Shown in pieces: positions 16,023 through 25,189 of a stretch of DNA of 64,000 bases. The stretch's first letter is position 1. Each line of letters opens with the position of its first letter. Under the pieces are notes generated by a model, which was not told the DNA's origin, did not search any database, and saw only the letters and a list, made by a program, of their open reading frames with translations. The stretch is from Lacrimispora sphenoides JCM 1415 (lineage in GTDB: Bacteria > Bacillota > Clostridia > Lachnospirales > Lachnospiraceae): positions 2,480,001 to 2,544,000 of the forward strand of contig NZ_LT630003.1 in the NCBI RefSeq assembly GCF_900105615.1, written 5' to 3'. The translations under genes and the position numbers were made by a program.

Positions 16023-16985
16023 ATGGAAAAGGAAAAGATCATTAAAAGCATAAAAATTGCAGCTGCCGCTGTGTTGGCAATTACCATTGCGGCTGAGCTT
16101 GGTTTAAAATATTCTGCTACGGCCGGCATCATCACGGTGCTCAGCATCCAGAATACAAAGAGAGAAACCATTAAAAGCGCCAGAAACCGGACGTTTGCTT
16201 TTGTGTGCGCGTTAATACTCGCTGCCGCTTCCTTCCGTCTTTTGGGTTTCACTCTTTTTGCATTTGCCTGGTACCTTTTATTATTCGCCCTGCTTTGCCT
16301 GTATGCAGGCTGGGGAGAAGCAATTGCCATGGATTCCGTCCTCATCACTCATTTTCTGTCCGAGCGGTCTATGTCTGCGCCTCTCATAGGAAATGAGATT
16401 GCTCTGTTCCTGATCGGCACTACGGTTGGGGTTCTGGTTAATATGCATCTACGGAAAAAGGAAAAAGTATTTCAGAAACTGGCAGACGATGTGGATTCAC
16501 AGATAAAGGGGATCTTAAGCCGCATGTCCCACTGGCTGATGGAGGAAGATAAAAGCGGATATAACCCGGATTGTCTGATACAGCTTAAGGAAAGCCTGGA
16601 CCTGGCAAGAACATGCGCGCTTAATAATTACAACAATGCCCTTTGGAAAAAGGATTCTTATGAAGTGGATTATATCCAGATGCGCCAGCAGCAAAGCATG
16701 GTGCTTCAGGAAATCTATGAAAATATTAAAAGCATCACCTGCCTGCCCAGACAGGCAAAACAGGTGGCACTGCTTTTTGAAGGAATTGAACAGGGGTATC
16801 ACAGAGAAAATACGGCAGAAGGTCTATTAAATAATTTGGACCTTTTGTTTCAGGATTTAAAAAGCCATGAGCTTCCTTCCAACCGGGAAGAATTTGAGGC
16901 CAGGGCAATCCTGTTCTATATTTTAAAACAGACAAAAAAACTGCTGATGATAAAGAGGGAATTCATTCTGACCCACCGCAGATAA
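16023..16985 (+). CDS. Aromatic acid exporter (ArAE_1/DUF939) family protein
   Basis: 320 aa from ATG 16023 (GAGGT seven bases upstream). The N-terminal half has five to six membrane helices (residues about 10-140) with the family feature SATAGIITVLSIQNTKRETIKSARNR and a second block GEAIAMDSVLITHFL. The C-terminal half is a cytoplasmic helical domain (residues 145-320) matching the ArAE_1_C region of gram-positive members. Proteins of this type are related to AaeB/fusaric-acid efflux pumps; transport of aromatic carboxylates has been shown for some relatives only. It stands alone and diverges from the DUF1456 gene. Confidence 0.85.
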   Translation: MEKEKIIKSIKIAAAAVLAITIAAELGLKYSATAGIITVLSIQNTKRETIKSARNRTFAFVCALILAAASFRLLGFTLFAFAWYLLLFALLCLYAGWGEAIAMDSVLITHFLSERSMSAPLIGNEIALFLIGTTVGVLVNMHLRKKEKVFQKLADDVDSQIKGILSRMSHWLMEEDKSGYNPDCLIQLKESLDLARTCALNNYNNALWKKDSYEVDYIQMRQQQSMVLQEIYENIKSITCLPRQAKQVALLFEGIEQGYHRENTAEGLLNNLDLLFQDLKSHELPSNREEFEARAILFYILKQTKKLLMIKREFILTHRR

Positions 16986-17092
16986 GAGCCGCATGCTGTC
17001 TTAACGGAAAAATGCCCTCCTTGCAGCAAATAGACGGATTCCTCATCCAATTACCACAAAGGGAGCATATCGCAGCCGCCTGTTTGAAAACA

Positions 17093-17662
17093 TTATGCAA
17101 AACCAAAATACCTCATAAGACCTAAGAAAATGCCATAAGCAAATCCATACTGATCATCGCGCAGCTTATTGGCATCCGACAAGTTGCTTAAATACCCCAG
17201 TTCAACAAGGTTTGATGGCATGTTTGTGTTTCTTAATACATACAGAGCCGGATTTTCCCTGATTCCGTTGTTTGCCGTTCCTGCTACCTGGTTTATACCT
17301 TCCATAACATGTTCTGCCAGCCACTGAGACTGGGTATAGAACTGATAAATATATACTTCCGTACCATTAATTGCAGGATTCGGATTCACATTACAATGTA
17401 TGCTGATAAAATAGTCGGCCGGCCAATCATTTGCCATAGCTACTCTCTGCGCCAAACTGGTAGTATTATTGGTTCCTAATACGGTATTGGGTTCCGGCCT
17501 TGATACGCGCGCCTCAAACCTTGGGTCACTGTTTAGCAAATTTTGCAGATAAATTCCAACCTGAAAATTAATTTCAGACTCGCTTAAACCATTGGCCTCC
17601 GCCCCACTGTTAAAAAAGCCGCTAGGATTATGACCTTGATCAATAAATATTTTAATAGCCAT
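17093..17662 (-). CDS. N-acetylmuramoyl-L-alanine amidase (Amidase_3), leaderless
   Basis: 189 aa from ATG 17662 (AAAGGA upstream), essentially the catalytic domain alone. Zinc ligands fit Amidase_3: H10 in IDQGHNP, E22 in NSGAEANGLSE and H in FISIHCN, plus the C-terminal catalytic Glu in NLVELGYLSN. The enzyme would cut the amide bond between MurNAc and the stem peptide. There is no signal peptide, no wall-binding repeat and no SPOR domain, so export is unexplained; release by lysis, action inside a mother cell or a spore role are options. It lies downstream of hypE but has its own promoter. Confidence 0.88.
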   Translation of the reverse strand: MAIKIFIDQGHNPSGFFNSGAEANGLSESEINFQVGIYLQNLLNSDPRFEARVSRPEPNTVLGTNNTTSLAQRVAMANDWPADYFISIHCNVNPNPAINGTEVYIYQFYTQSQWLAEHVMEGINQVAGTANNGIRENPALYVLRNTNMPSNLVELGYLSNLSDANKLRDDQYGFAYGIFLGLMRYFGFA

Positions 17663-17688
17663 ATTAGCATTTCCTTTCATACTTAACT

Positions 17689-17716
17689 ATAATAAATATA
17701 TGACATAATCCTGCAA
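17689..17716 (-). promoter_or_regulatory. Promoter of the amidase gene
   Basis: Minus strand TTGCAG (17716-17711), 16-bp spacer, TATTAT (17694-17689). This gives a short leader of about 20 nt to the amidase ATG at 17662. Confidence 0.5.
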
Positions 17717-17773
17717 ATGCCACATTTTATCCAGTTTTTTGGCTATTATTACATATAAAAGCACGATTTTTCC

Positions 17774-18751
17774 CTAGCAGATTCTGGGAAGGCCCTCTCC
17801 ATATAACACATCAATGGTTCTGCTTCCCTGAAGCCTGGTTTTCATTGTTACGCCCCTGCCTTCTATAACAGTTCCGATAATTCTGGCATTTTTTCCATAT
17901 TTGCTATTCTGAACTGCCTGTAAAGCCTTTTGCGCCTGGCTTCCTGGAACAACTGCTATCATTTTCCCCTCATTTGCCATGTAGAGGGGGTCCAGGCCAA
18001 GAATATCACAGAACCCTCTCACCTGGGTGCTGACTGGAAGAGCTTCTTCCCATATCTCCACTTTACAGGAGGACTGGTCTGCTGCCTCATTAAGGACCGT
18101 AGCAAGCCCTCCCCTGGTAACATCTCTCATACAATGGACCTGGATATTTTCGTCAAGAAGATTTTTTACGATGGAGTAGAGGGGAGCGCAATCACTTGCG
18201 ATCTGATTTTCAATCCCCATCCGGTGAGACAGAATGGCCGCGTGATGCTCTCCCAGATTTCCGGAAAGAATAATGGCATCCTTTGGCTTGCAGTTTGAGA
18301 TGCTGATTCCTCCCTTTCGGATCTCTCCTATTCCGGAGGTATTGATATAAATTCCACCGTTTCCTTCCACCACTTTTGTATCACCGGCTACAATCCTAAC
18401 TCCTGCCTCTTTTGCTGCCAGGGCCATGGAAGCGGCAATCTGCTCGATGGTCTCAAGCTCTGCACCTTCTTCTATAATAAACCCTGCAGTCAGAAATCTG
18501 GGGACAGCTCCCATCATGGAAAGGTCATTCACTGTCCCGCATACCGCTAGCTTACCGATATTTCCACCTTTAAAAAACAGGGGCGTGACTACAAAGGAGT
18601 CCGTGGTATAGGCTATTTTCCCCTTTATATTTAAGACTGCAGCATCTTCCAGTTTATTTATAGTTTTATTATTAAAGTGTTTAAGAAATACCTCATTGAT
18701 GAGATTGCCGGTCTGCTTTCCTCCGCTGCCGTAGGACATATCAATTTTCAT
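17774..18751 (-). CDS. hypE: Hydrogenase maturation protein HypE
   Basis: 325 aa from ATG 18751 (GAGGAGG upstream). HypE dehydrates the carbamoyl group passed by HypF to its C-terminal cysteine, forming the thiocyanate that becomes cyanide ligand of the Ni-Fe centre. The sequence begins with the family SYGSGGKQT block, has TTDSFVVTPLFFKGGNIGKLAVCGTVND-type AIR-synthase motifs (ATP binding) and ends exactly in PRIC, the functional C-terminus. It is the last gene of the ech-hyp operon, 23 bp after hypD. Confidence 0.97.
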   Translation of the reverse strand: MKIDMSYGSGGKQTGNLINEVFLKHFNNKTINKLEDAAVLNIKGKIAYTTDSFVVTPLFFKGGNIGKLAVCGTVNDLSMMGAVPRFLTAGFIIEEGAELETIEQIAASMALAAKEAGVRIVAGDTKVVEGNGGIYINTSGIGEIRKGGISISNCKPKDAIILSGNLGEHHAAILSHRMGIENQIASDCAPLYSIVKNLLDENIQVHCMRDVTRGGLATVLNEAADQSSCKVEIWEEALPVSTQVRGFCDILGLDPLYMANEGKMIAVVPGSQAQKALQAVQNSKYGKNARIIGTVIEGRGVTMKTRLQGSRTIDVLYGEGLPRIC

Positions 18752-18774
18752 GGCTTTTCCTCCTCTTCCTATGA

Positions 18775-19812
18775 TCATGAATTCTGATACCAGATGCCGC
18801 AGGATCCTTCTGGAGACACCATACAGGGGCCTACCGCGTGAAGCGGATTGCAGGCGGTCTTAAACAACGGGCAATCCGACGGATTGATCCGTCCGAGGAT
18901 CACATCCGTACACTTGCAGCCGATTGGCATATCCTCTTCAAGCTCTTCTTCCGCGCTTCCCGCATCATAGGCTCCGTATTCTTCCTTAAGTCTCAGAGCG
19001 GATCCTTCTATGACTCCGATTCCTCGCCAAAAGCCATCCGCCGCTTCAAAATATTCTTTGATAAAAGCTGCTGCTTTCTGGTTTCCCTCTTCCGTCACAG
19101 CGCTGGCATACAAATTTTTCACCTCAAAGCGCTGCTTCTTTATCTGGGTCATGATCTCATATATGGCGGCAAGGATATGCTCCCCTTCAAAACCTGCTAT
19201 TACAAAAGGCTTCCGGTATCTGGCTGCCAGCTCCCGGTATGCGATACTTCCGGTGATTACGCTGACATGTCCGGGGCTTAAAAAGCCGTCAATGTTTTTC
19301 TCATTTTCGCAGATAAAGGAAAGAGCCGGTACAATTGTCTTTAAGGAGGTCATGAGTTTTAAATTATTCAGTTTCTTCTGCCGGATTTCCTCAAGAAGCA
19401 GGGCATAAACAGGAACCGTGGTTTCAAACCCCACTGCTGCAAAGATATATTGGATCTCTCTGTTTTGTTCCGCTTCCGCAACAGCCATAAGCGGAGAATA
19501 GAGGATCTTTACCCTGCCTCCTGCCGCCTTTGCTTCAGTCAGGGTCATCTTGCTCCCTTTGACTTTCATCATATCTCCAAAGGTCAGCACGCAATGGTTC
19601 TCCTTTAGGGAGTATTCCGTCAGCTTATCAATATAGGCGGAAGGGGTAACACAGACCGGACAGCCTGGTCCTGAAATCAGCTGGATCTTAGGAGAAATCA
19701 TGGAACGGATGCCGTTTTTAAAGATGCTGGACGTATGGGTCCCGCACACTTCCATGATCTTTACGGGCCTTCCGTCATAATTTTTCAGTTCATCTATCAC
19801 CTGGTGGATCAT
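18775..19812 (-). CDS. hypD: Hydrogenase maturation protein HypD
   Basis: 345 aa. This iron-sulfur scaffold, together with HypC, assembles the Fe(CN)2CO unit. Conserved cysteine motifs are all visible: MEVCGTHT near residue 20, GPGCPVCVTP near 69, and the C-terminal cluster region with CKCTDVILGRINPSDCPLF, CNPLHAVGPCMVS and GSCGIWY that binds a 4Fe-4S cluster. The central GFETTVPVYA and PGHVSVITG blocks are typical. Its Shine-Dalgarno AGGAGG lies in the last codons of hypC, so the two are translationally linked. Confidence 0.97.
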   Translation of the reverse strand: MIHQVIDELKNYDGRPVKIMEVCGTHTSSIFKNGIRSMISPKIQLISGPGCPVCVTPSAYIDKLTEYSLKENHCVLTFGDMMKVKGSKMTLTEAKAAGGRVKILYSPLMAVAEAEQNREIQYIFAAVGFETTVPVYALLLEEIRQKKLNNLKLMTSLKTIVPALSFICENEKNIDGFLSPGHVSVITGSIAYRELAARYRKPFVIAGFEGEHILAAIYEIMTQIKKQRFEVKNLYASAVTEEGNQKAAAFIKEYFEAADGFWRGIGVIEGSALRLKEEYGAYDAGSAEEELEEDMPIGCKCTDVILGRINPSDCPLFKTACNPLHAVGPCMVSPEGSCGIWYQNS

Positions 19813-19815
19813 ATT

Positions 19816-20031
19816 CTACTGTTCCTCCTGAAGCTGGGAAAAAATCGTGAGAATTTCCTCGGCTACGTCTTCCTTTAAGACATCAATAACACAGCCGGCA
19901 TGTATGAGAACATAATCTCCTATTTTCGCATCCACCAGCTTTATATTGGCATCGGTGATGTTGTCCATAATATTGACCTTTGCATAATCACCTTTTATCT
20001 GAATTATTTTTCCCGGTACTGCTACGCACAT
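19816..20031 (-). CDS. hypC: Hydrogenase maturation chaperone HypC
   Basis: 71 aa, the usual length for this small chaperone. It starts MCVAVPGKI, in which the cysteine after the removed Met binds the iron ligand set. It carries the IGDYVLIHAGCVIDVL block of the family. It partners HypD and then the hydrogenase large subunit EchE. Its start overlaps the end of hypF by 44 bp. Confidence 0.96.
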   Translation of the reverse strand: MCVAVPGKIIQIKGDYAKVNIMDNITDANIKLVDAKIGDYVLIHAGCVIDVLKEDVAEEILTIFSQLQEEQ

Positions 20032-22348
20032 GGCATCCTGTCCTTTCCAAATCCATATGATCGGATTTTAAATAGTTATTTCCCAGATAAGCCTGACCCA
20101 GGCTCACTCCCCCGTCGTTTGGAGGAACCACACTGTTCAAATAGACGTTAAATCCCTTTTCCTTTAAAAGCCTGACCGTATGCCCTGTCAGCAGGGAATT
20201 CTGAAAAACGCCGCCGCTTAAGGCTACAGTATTGCTTAAGCATTCTCTCTCCAGTCTTTCACACACAGATGCTGTGGCTTGTGCCAGAGCAAGATGAAAG
20301 CCAAGTGCCAGAGAACCTGTCTCCACCTTATTTCTCATGGTGCTAAGAGCCTCAAAAACCGGACGTGGATCTAATTCAAGGATCCCCTCCCTTTCCTTTA
20401 TGCCAAAACATAAGTCAGCCGGCTTTATATCCTTTCTTTCTGCAAGCACTGCCTCTTTTTCAAACAATATGGCACATTCCCCTTCATAATGGTTCTCATG
20501 GCCGATATTTAAAACAGACGCTGCCGCATCAAACAGGCGTCCCATACTGGAAGTAAAGACCCTGTTGACGTTATGCTCAAGGGCTGCTTTTATCACACAG
20601 ATTCTCTCATCCTGGACGTAAGCTTCAAGGCCTGCGTGAAGCAGAAAACAGGACGCCGTTTTCTTAGCATCCCTCATTGACCCGTCACCTCCCAGAATGG
20701 GAAACATGCTTACATGGGCTGCCCGTATGAAGCCACTTCCTTCACAGATAAGAAACTCTCCGCCCCATATATTCCCATCGGTTCCATAGCCTGTCCCGTC
20801 AAAAGCAACTCCGATCACAGGCCCCTTTAAATCGTGTTCAGCCATGACCGACGCAATATGAGCATGGTGGTGCTGCACCTTAAGAACGGGGAGACCCAGA
20901 GTTTTAGCAAAATGCGTGGAGTGGTAGTTTGGATGGAGATCGCATACCGCTAACCCTGGAGCCATTCGTAACAGCCTGGCCAGATCTTCATAGGATCTTT
21001 GATATTCCTCCATCACTGTTTCTTCCTCCAGGTCTCCGAAATACTGGGATACCACTGCATTTCCTTTTTGACAGAGGCAGAAGGCGGCCTTTAAATCTCC
21101 TCCCGCCGCAAAAACTCCGGTGTTGGTCCCGCTTTCCTTTCCTTCTTCCTTAGAAAGAAAAACAGGATAAGGGACATAGCCTCTGCTTCTTCGGATCAGC
21201 TGGGGCTTACCCTCTATGATTTTGGCAACAGAATCATCCACGGAACGGACGATCCTTCTTTTATTATATAATACTCCGCTTAAATAAGGGGAGGAGAGAG
21301 CCAGCATGGGGCCATCCTCCCGAATAACAGGCTGCCCGGAAAAATTGGCGCTCGTCATGATAAGAGGCCCAAGTTCTGCAGTCAGCATATATTGAAGAGG
21401 TGTATAAGGCAGAAAAGCACCGCAATAAAGACTTCCATTCCCCGTGGAAGGTGCCATAGGATCCTGTTCCATGGATAGCAGCACGATTGGCCTTGCTTTT
21501 GATTCCAGCAATGTCTTTTCTTCCTCAGAGACCAGACAGAACTTTCTTATCTCCGAAATTCCCGGGAACATGACTGCAAAAGGCTTTTCCTCCCTCCCCT
21601 TTAATTTTCGAAGCCGGTTCACGGTTTCTTCCAAAAAAGGAGAACAAACCAGATGAAAGCCTCCGATCCCCTTAACTGCAACAATTCCTCCTTGTGACAG
21701 AACCTTTACCGTCTTTTCAAACGCTTCTCTTTCTGACAGTTCATGAAAGCCATTTTCCTTATCCTGATAGATTAAGTAAGGGCCGCAGTCATTGCAGGAA
21801 ATGGTCTGTGCGTGAAAACGCCTGCTTTCCGGTGAGGTATATTCTTCCCGGCAGGCATCGCACATAGGAAAGTCCTCCATGGATGTCCGGTTTCTGTCAT
21901 AAGGCAGGTCTTCCATTATGGTATATCTGGGGCCGCAGGACATACAGCTGATAAAGGGATTCTGATATCTTCTGTCCGATGCTTGGGAAAGCTCTCTCAT
22001 GCATTCCGGACAAACCGGAAGGTCCGGCGGGATCACTAATATTTCCACACTGGACTCACTCTTTATAATGAGAAAATCTTCAAACTCCTGGAAGGGAAGT
22101 AACTCTGCTTCCATCTTTATGATTTCATAGCCGCCCCTCTTGTTTTCCTTAAGGCCAGATAGAAACCGGCCAAGAACTGCCTCTTCAGACTGTGCCACGA
22201 TCTCAACATAGCCACCCACGTTGCGGACCGTTCCCTTTATCCCGTATTGTTTGGCTGCACGATAAACAAGGGGCCGGAATCCAACCCCTTGTACAATGCC
22301 GTAAACCTTTATTATTTTTGTAATGACCTTGTTTTTTCCACAATCCAT
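19988..22348 (-). CDS. hypF: Carbamoyltransferase HypF
   Basis: 786 aa, full length. It uses carbamoyl phosphate and ATP to carbamoylate HypE. Domains: acylphosphatase (about 10-95, GIVQGVGFRPLVYRAAK), two HypF zinc fingers (about 113-205, CPECM...CMSC and CDAC...CNDC), a YrdC/Sua5-like adenylate-forming domain (about 210-395, with KGIGGFHLVC and TSANFSGQPV) and a Kae1-like domain (about 410-775, with VQHHHAHIASVMAEH, AFDGTGYGTDG and ALSGGVFQN). The start overlaps hypB by 37 bp. All expected motifs are intact. Confidence 0.97.
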   Translation of the reverse strand: MDCGKNKVITKIIKVYGIVQGVGFRPLVYRAAKQYGIKGTVRNVGGYVEIVAQSEEAVLGRFLSGLKENKRGGYEIIKMEAELLPFQEFEDFLIIKSESSVEILVIPPDLPVCPECMRELSQASDRRYQNPFISCMSCGPRYTIMEDLPYDRNRTSMEDFPMCDACREEYTSPESRRFHAQTISCNDCGPYLIYQDKENGFHELSEREAFEKTVKVLSQGGIVAVKGIGGFHLVCSPFLEETVNRLRKLKGREEKPFAVMFPGISEIRKFCLVSEEEKTLLESKARPIVLLSMEQDPMAPSTGNGSLYCGAFLPYTPLQYMLTAELGPLIMTSANFSGQPVIREDGPMLALSSPYLSGVLYNKRRIVRSVDDSVAKIIEGKPQLIRRSRGYVPYPVFLSKEEGKESGTNTGVFAAGGDLKAAFCLCQKGNAVVSQYFGDLEEETVMEEYQRSYEDLARLLRMAPGLAVCDLHPNYHSTHFAKTLGLPVLKVQHHHAHIASVMAEHDLKGPVIGVAFDGTGYGTDGNIWGGEFLICEGSGFIRAAHVSMFPILGGDGSMRDAKKTASCFLLHAGLEAYVQDERICVIKAALEHNVNRVFTSSMGRLFDAAASVLNIGHENHYEGECAILFEKEAVLAERKDIKPADLCFGIKEREGILELDPRPVFEALSTMRNKVETGSLALGFHLALAQATASVCERLERECLSNTVALSGGVFQNSLLTGHTVRLLKEKGFNVYLNSVVPPNDGGVSLGQAYLGNNYLKSDHMDLERTGCHVRSSTGKNNSDKR

Positions 22349-22974
22349 TCTACTACCTTTTCGTAACCTTCTTCTGTCTTTCCAGATACCTTGATCACCG
22401 GAGCCGTTTGATTCAAAGCCCGGACTCCCTTCATAAAAAAGTCCTCGTCAAAATCAATATATGGCAGAAGATCACATTTATTCAGCAAAATCAGATCAGC
22501 CTTTTCAAATGCCAGGGGATATTTATATGGCTTGTCACTGCCCTCTGTTACGGTTGAAATCAGCATCTTTGCGTGTTCACCGATCATGAATTCGGCAGGA
22601 CACACTAAATTGCCGATATTTTCAATAAACAGAATTCCATCGCTGATCTTCAGTTCATCCACCGCAGCTCCGATCAGGGGCGAATCCAGATGGCAGGCTC
22701 CGCCTGTATTGATCTGAATGGCCTTTACCCCAAGGGACTGAAGGGTTTTTGTATCAAAGTCCGCCTCAATATCTCCTTCGATGACATAAGAGGTCACATC
22801 CGTAAGGCGTTTGATAATCTGTATCAGGGAAGTGGTTTTTCCCGCTCCCGGTGCTCCCATTACATTGATGGCATAAATACCGTTATTTGTTAATGATGCA
22901 TTGATCTGTGATGCAACCTGGTCATTCTTGTCGTAGACCGACTGCATGATTTCTATTTCCCTGTTCTCAGACAT
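22312..22974 (-). CDS. hypB: Hydrogenase nickel-incorporation GTPase HypB
   Basis: 220 aa from ATG 22974, chosen because TGGAGG sits five bases upstream. SIMIBI-class GTPase: P-loop GAPGAGKTT near residue 40, EGDIEADFD, the GGACHLDSP metal-site block, ENIGNLVCP and NKCDLL. It inserts nickel together with HypA. It lacks the histidine-rich N-terminal stretch used for nickel storage in some bacteria. It starts 14 bp after hypA. Confidence 0.96.
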   Translation of the reverse strand: MSENREIEIMQSVYDKNDQVASQINASLTNNGIYAINVMGAPGAGKTTSLIQIIKRLTDVTSYVIEGDIEADFDTKTLQSLGVKAIQINTGGACHLDSPLIGAAVDELKISDGILFIENIGNLVCPAEFMIGEHAKMLISTVTEGSDKPYKYPLAFEKADLILLNKCDLLPYIDFDEDFFMKGVRALNQTAPVIKVSGKTEEGYEKVVEWIVEKTRSLQK

Positions 22975-22988
22975 CGTTTCCTCCATTT

Positions 22989-23327
22989 CTAAACTTCAAT
23001 CGACTTAATATAAAATTCCTGTCCGATATCTGTGGGCCGTCCTTCTCCTTTACAAAAAGGACATTCAAAGGTGAAGGGCTTCCGGACAAATAATTTCCCG
23101 CAGGTGCTGCATTTCAGCTCAGGTGTTACCCTTTTAATATGAAGTTTTGCTTTTTCACAGGGAGTTCCTTCCGCTATTATGTCAAAATAAAGTTCAATGG
23201 AACTGGCCACATAACCGCAGGTATCTCCCACCACCAGATTGATGACCTTTACTTCCTCTGCGTGGTGCTTTTCAGCATATTCTCCGGCAATTTCTATGAT
23301 TCGCTGGGTGATTGGGTATTCATGCAT
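22989..23327 (-). CDS. hypA: Hydrogenase nickel-incorporation protein HypA
   Basis: 112 aa. It starts MHEYPITQRI, with His2 and the neighbouring residues as nickel ligands, and has the zinc site CSTCGKLF...CPFCKGEG. It delivers nickel to the large subunit with HypB. Its start overlaps the end of echF by 34 bp, linking maturation genes to the structural genes in one transcript. Confidence 0.96.
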   Translation of the reverse strand: MHEYPITQRIIEIAGEYAEKHHAEEVKVINLVVGDTCGYVASSIELYFDIIAEGTPCEKAKLHIKRVTPELKCSTCGKLFVRKPFTFECPFCKGEGRPTDIGQEFYIKSIEV

Positions 23328-23659
23328 TTCACATATTCATCCCTTACATTTCCGTATGATGGCTTTGTGTATTGATTTTCCATCCTCAGACATTTCTTCG
23401 GACATACTTCACTGCAATAACCGCATTGAATACACTGAAGCCTCTCAATGCTCCAAAGAGCTTTCGATTTATCTGTCTGAATGGCTCCTGTAGGACACTT
23501 TCTTTCGCACATCCCGCAGAATATACAATCATCCACCGATATCTCGATTTTTCCTCTGGTGCGTTCATATGTTTCCTTTCGCTTAACCGGATATGGAACC
23601 GTATAGGGACCATGTAACAGGTTTTTTAAAAGCGTCTTTGACATCCTTAATATAGACAT
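23294..23659 (-). CDS. echF: Ech hydrogenase subunit EchF (2x[4Fe-4S] ferredoxin)
   Basis: 121 aa, polyferredoxin subunit related to NuoI/HycF. Two cluster motifs: CIFCGMCERKCP (about residues 45-56) and CIQCGYCSEVCP (about 75-86). It should pass electrons between soluble ferredoxin and the EchC proximal cluster. It lies between echE and hypA. Confidence 0.93.
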   Translation of the reverse strand: MSILRMSKTLLKNLLHGPYTVPYPVKRKETYERTRGKIEISVDDCIFCGMCERKCPTGAIQTDKSKALWSIERLQCIQCGYCSEVCPKKCLRMENQYTKPSYGNVRDEYVKCMNTQSPSES

Positions 23660-23713
23660 ACTATCCTCAATTCCGCTGTTCTTCCCAGCAATGATATCTA
23701 TGAACCGGGCCGA

Positions 23714-24793
23714 TCATCGCTCGGTACAGCTGATGCATGGATCAATGGTAAGGATCAGAATCGGCACATCGGCAAGAGAACAGTTCTTTAAAGTCTCCAG
23801 CAAGGCCGGGACATTGGCAAAGGTAGGAGTACGGACCCTGACTCTGTCTAAGAATTTTGTTCCGTTTGCCTTTGTATAATAAAGCACCTCTCCTCTCGGC
23901 TGCTCCAAACGGGTAAAATGCTCTCCCTTTGGATTTCCCGTTACCTTTCTTTTCACCTCACCATCGGGTATGATGGCAATGCACTGCCTGATAAGATCAA
24001 TGGACTGGAACAGTTCCCCGATCCGGACTTTGGTTCTTGCATAGCAGTCCCCGCCCTGATCTGTGATCGGCTTAAAATCCAGTTGACCATATGCCGCATA
24101 TCCCTGAGACCTTATATCCATTTCAATCCCGCTGGCCCTTGCCATGGGACCGACGGCTCCCAGTTCGAACGCTGCTTCCTTAGACAGTACGCCAACTCCT
24201 TTTGTGCGGAGTTTTACGGTGGAATCGTTTAAAAATACGGCGGCAGCCTCCTTTAATTCCTTCTCCATGCCGGTTAAGACCTCTTTCATCTTGTTTAAGG
24301 TCTCAGAAGAGATATCCTTTTTCACACCGCCGACATCGCATACGGAAAATATGACCCTGCCTCCGGTAGTCTCTTCAAAAATGTCTAAAACCTGCTCTCT
24401 TAACTTCCAGGAATGCATGAACAGGCTTTCAAATCCAAAGGCATCTGCCAGAAGGCCCAGCCATAAAAGATGGCTGTGCAGACGGGACAGCTCTGCCCAT
24501 ATGGTCCGCAGGAATTTTGCCCGCTCCGGAATTTCCACCTCCATAATGCTCTCTATAGACATACAGTATCCCATGCCATGCATAAAGGAACAGATGCCGC
24601 AGATCCGCTCCGCAACATAGACATACTGCTGATAATCCTTCTTTTCTACCAGTTTTTCCAGACCTCTGTGAATATATCCGATTCTGGGGATCGCCTCAAT
24701 AACCCTTTCATCCTCCAAAACCAGATCCAGATGGATCGGTTCCGGAAGCACCGGATGCTGAGGACCAAACGGAACAATTGTCCTGTTTCCCAT
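23714..24793 (-). CDS. echE: Ech [NiFe]-hydrogenase large subunit EchE
   Basis: 359 aa. The four nickel-binding cysteines are in RICGIC (C65, C68) and DPCISC (C353, C356). The protein stops three residues after the last cysteine (TER), so it has no C-terminal extension for a maturation protease to remove. Group 4 members of this type (EchE, CooH) are known to lack it, and no protease gene is in the operon. The N-terminal FGPQHPVLPEP and IGYIHRGLEKL blocks match Ech/HycE-type subunits. It is the catalytic site for H2 formation or oxidation. Confidence 0.95.
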   Translation of the reverse strand: MGNRTIVPFGPQHPVLPEPIHLDLVLEDERVIEAIPRIGYIHRGLEKLVEKKDYQQYVYVAERICGICSFMHGMGYCMSIESIMEVEIPERAKFLRTIWAELSRLHSHLLWLGLLADAFGFESLFMHSWKLREQVLDIFEETTGGRVIFSVCDVGGVKKDISSETLNKMKEVLTGMEKELKEAAAVFLNDSTVKLRTKGVGVLSKEAAFELGAVGPMARASGIEMDIRSQGYAAYGQLDFKPITDQGGDCYARTKVRIGELFQSIDLIRQCIAIIPDGEVKRKVTGNPKGEHFTRLEQPRGEVLYYTKANGTKFLDRVRVRTPTFANVPALLETLKNCSLADVPILILTIDPCISCTER

Positions 24794-24829
24794 AAGTAGC
24801 CTCCATTCTGACGCCAGATGGCATCATAC

Positions 24830-25171
24830 CTAATCGTTCATATGAAACGGTGTTTTGACCGGGATCTTATATAAGTTATCGTTAAAGTCCGGCGTTATAC
24901 CCGTGATCTTTACCCCGAACAGTTCCTTTATCTCATTTTCATACAGAAAGGAATACGGATATATAATACTGATACTAGGCAGTTCCGTCTCTGTATCGGT
25001 TAAGATCCGAAGGTTTATAAGATCATGATCCTTATCAAAGGAATAGGTCAATTCCATACCGTCTTTATTGGTACAGGTAACAGCAACAAGCCGGTAACCG
25101 TCATTTTTTATTTTCAGTGTCTCCGCCAGCAGATCATTCGCGGAGATCTCTTTTAATATCTGTTCAGCCAT
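24830..25171 (-). CDS. echD: Ech hydrogenase subunit EchD (NuoC-like)
   Basis: 113 aa from ATG 25171 (GAGGAGG upstream; an earlier ATG at 25186 lies before this site). It resembles the 30-kDa NuoC subunit: YSFDKDHDLINLRI, then YPYSFLYENEIKELFGVKITGI near the end, the short form found in Ech complexes. No cofactor motifs are expected. Between echC and echE. Confidence 0.88.
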   Translation of the reverse strand: MAEQILKEISANDLLAETLKIKNDGYRLVAVTCTNKDGMELTYSFDKDHDLINLRILTDTETELPSISIIYPYSFLYENEIKELFGVKITGITPDFNDNLYKIPVKTPFHMND

Positions 25172-25189
25172 AATTTGCCTCCTCATGAA

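Noticed and set aside
15866-16348. 160-codon minus-strand frame opposite the ArAE gene
   Set aside because: It is the antisense shadow of the exporter gene; the plus frame has clear family motifs and a ribosome binding site.
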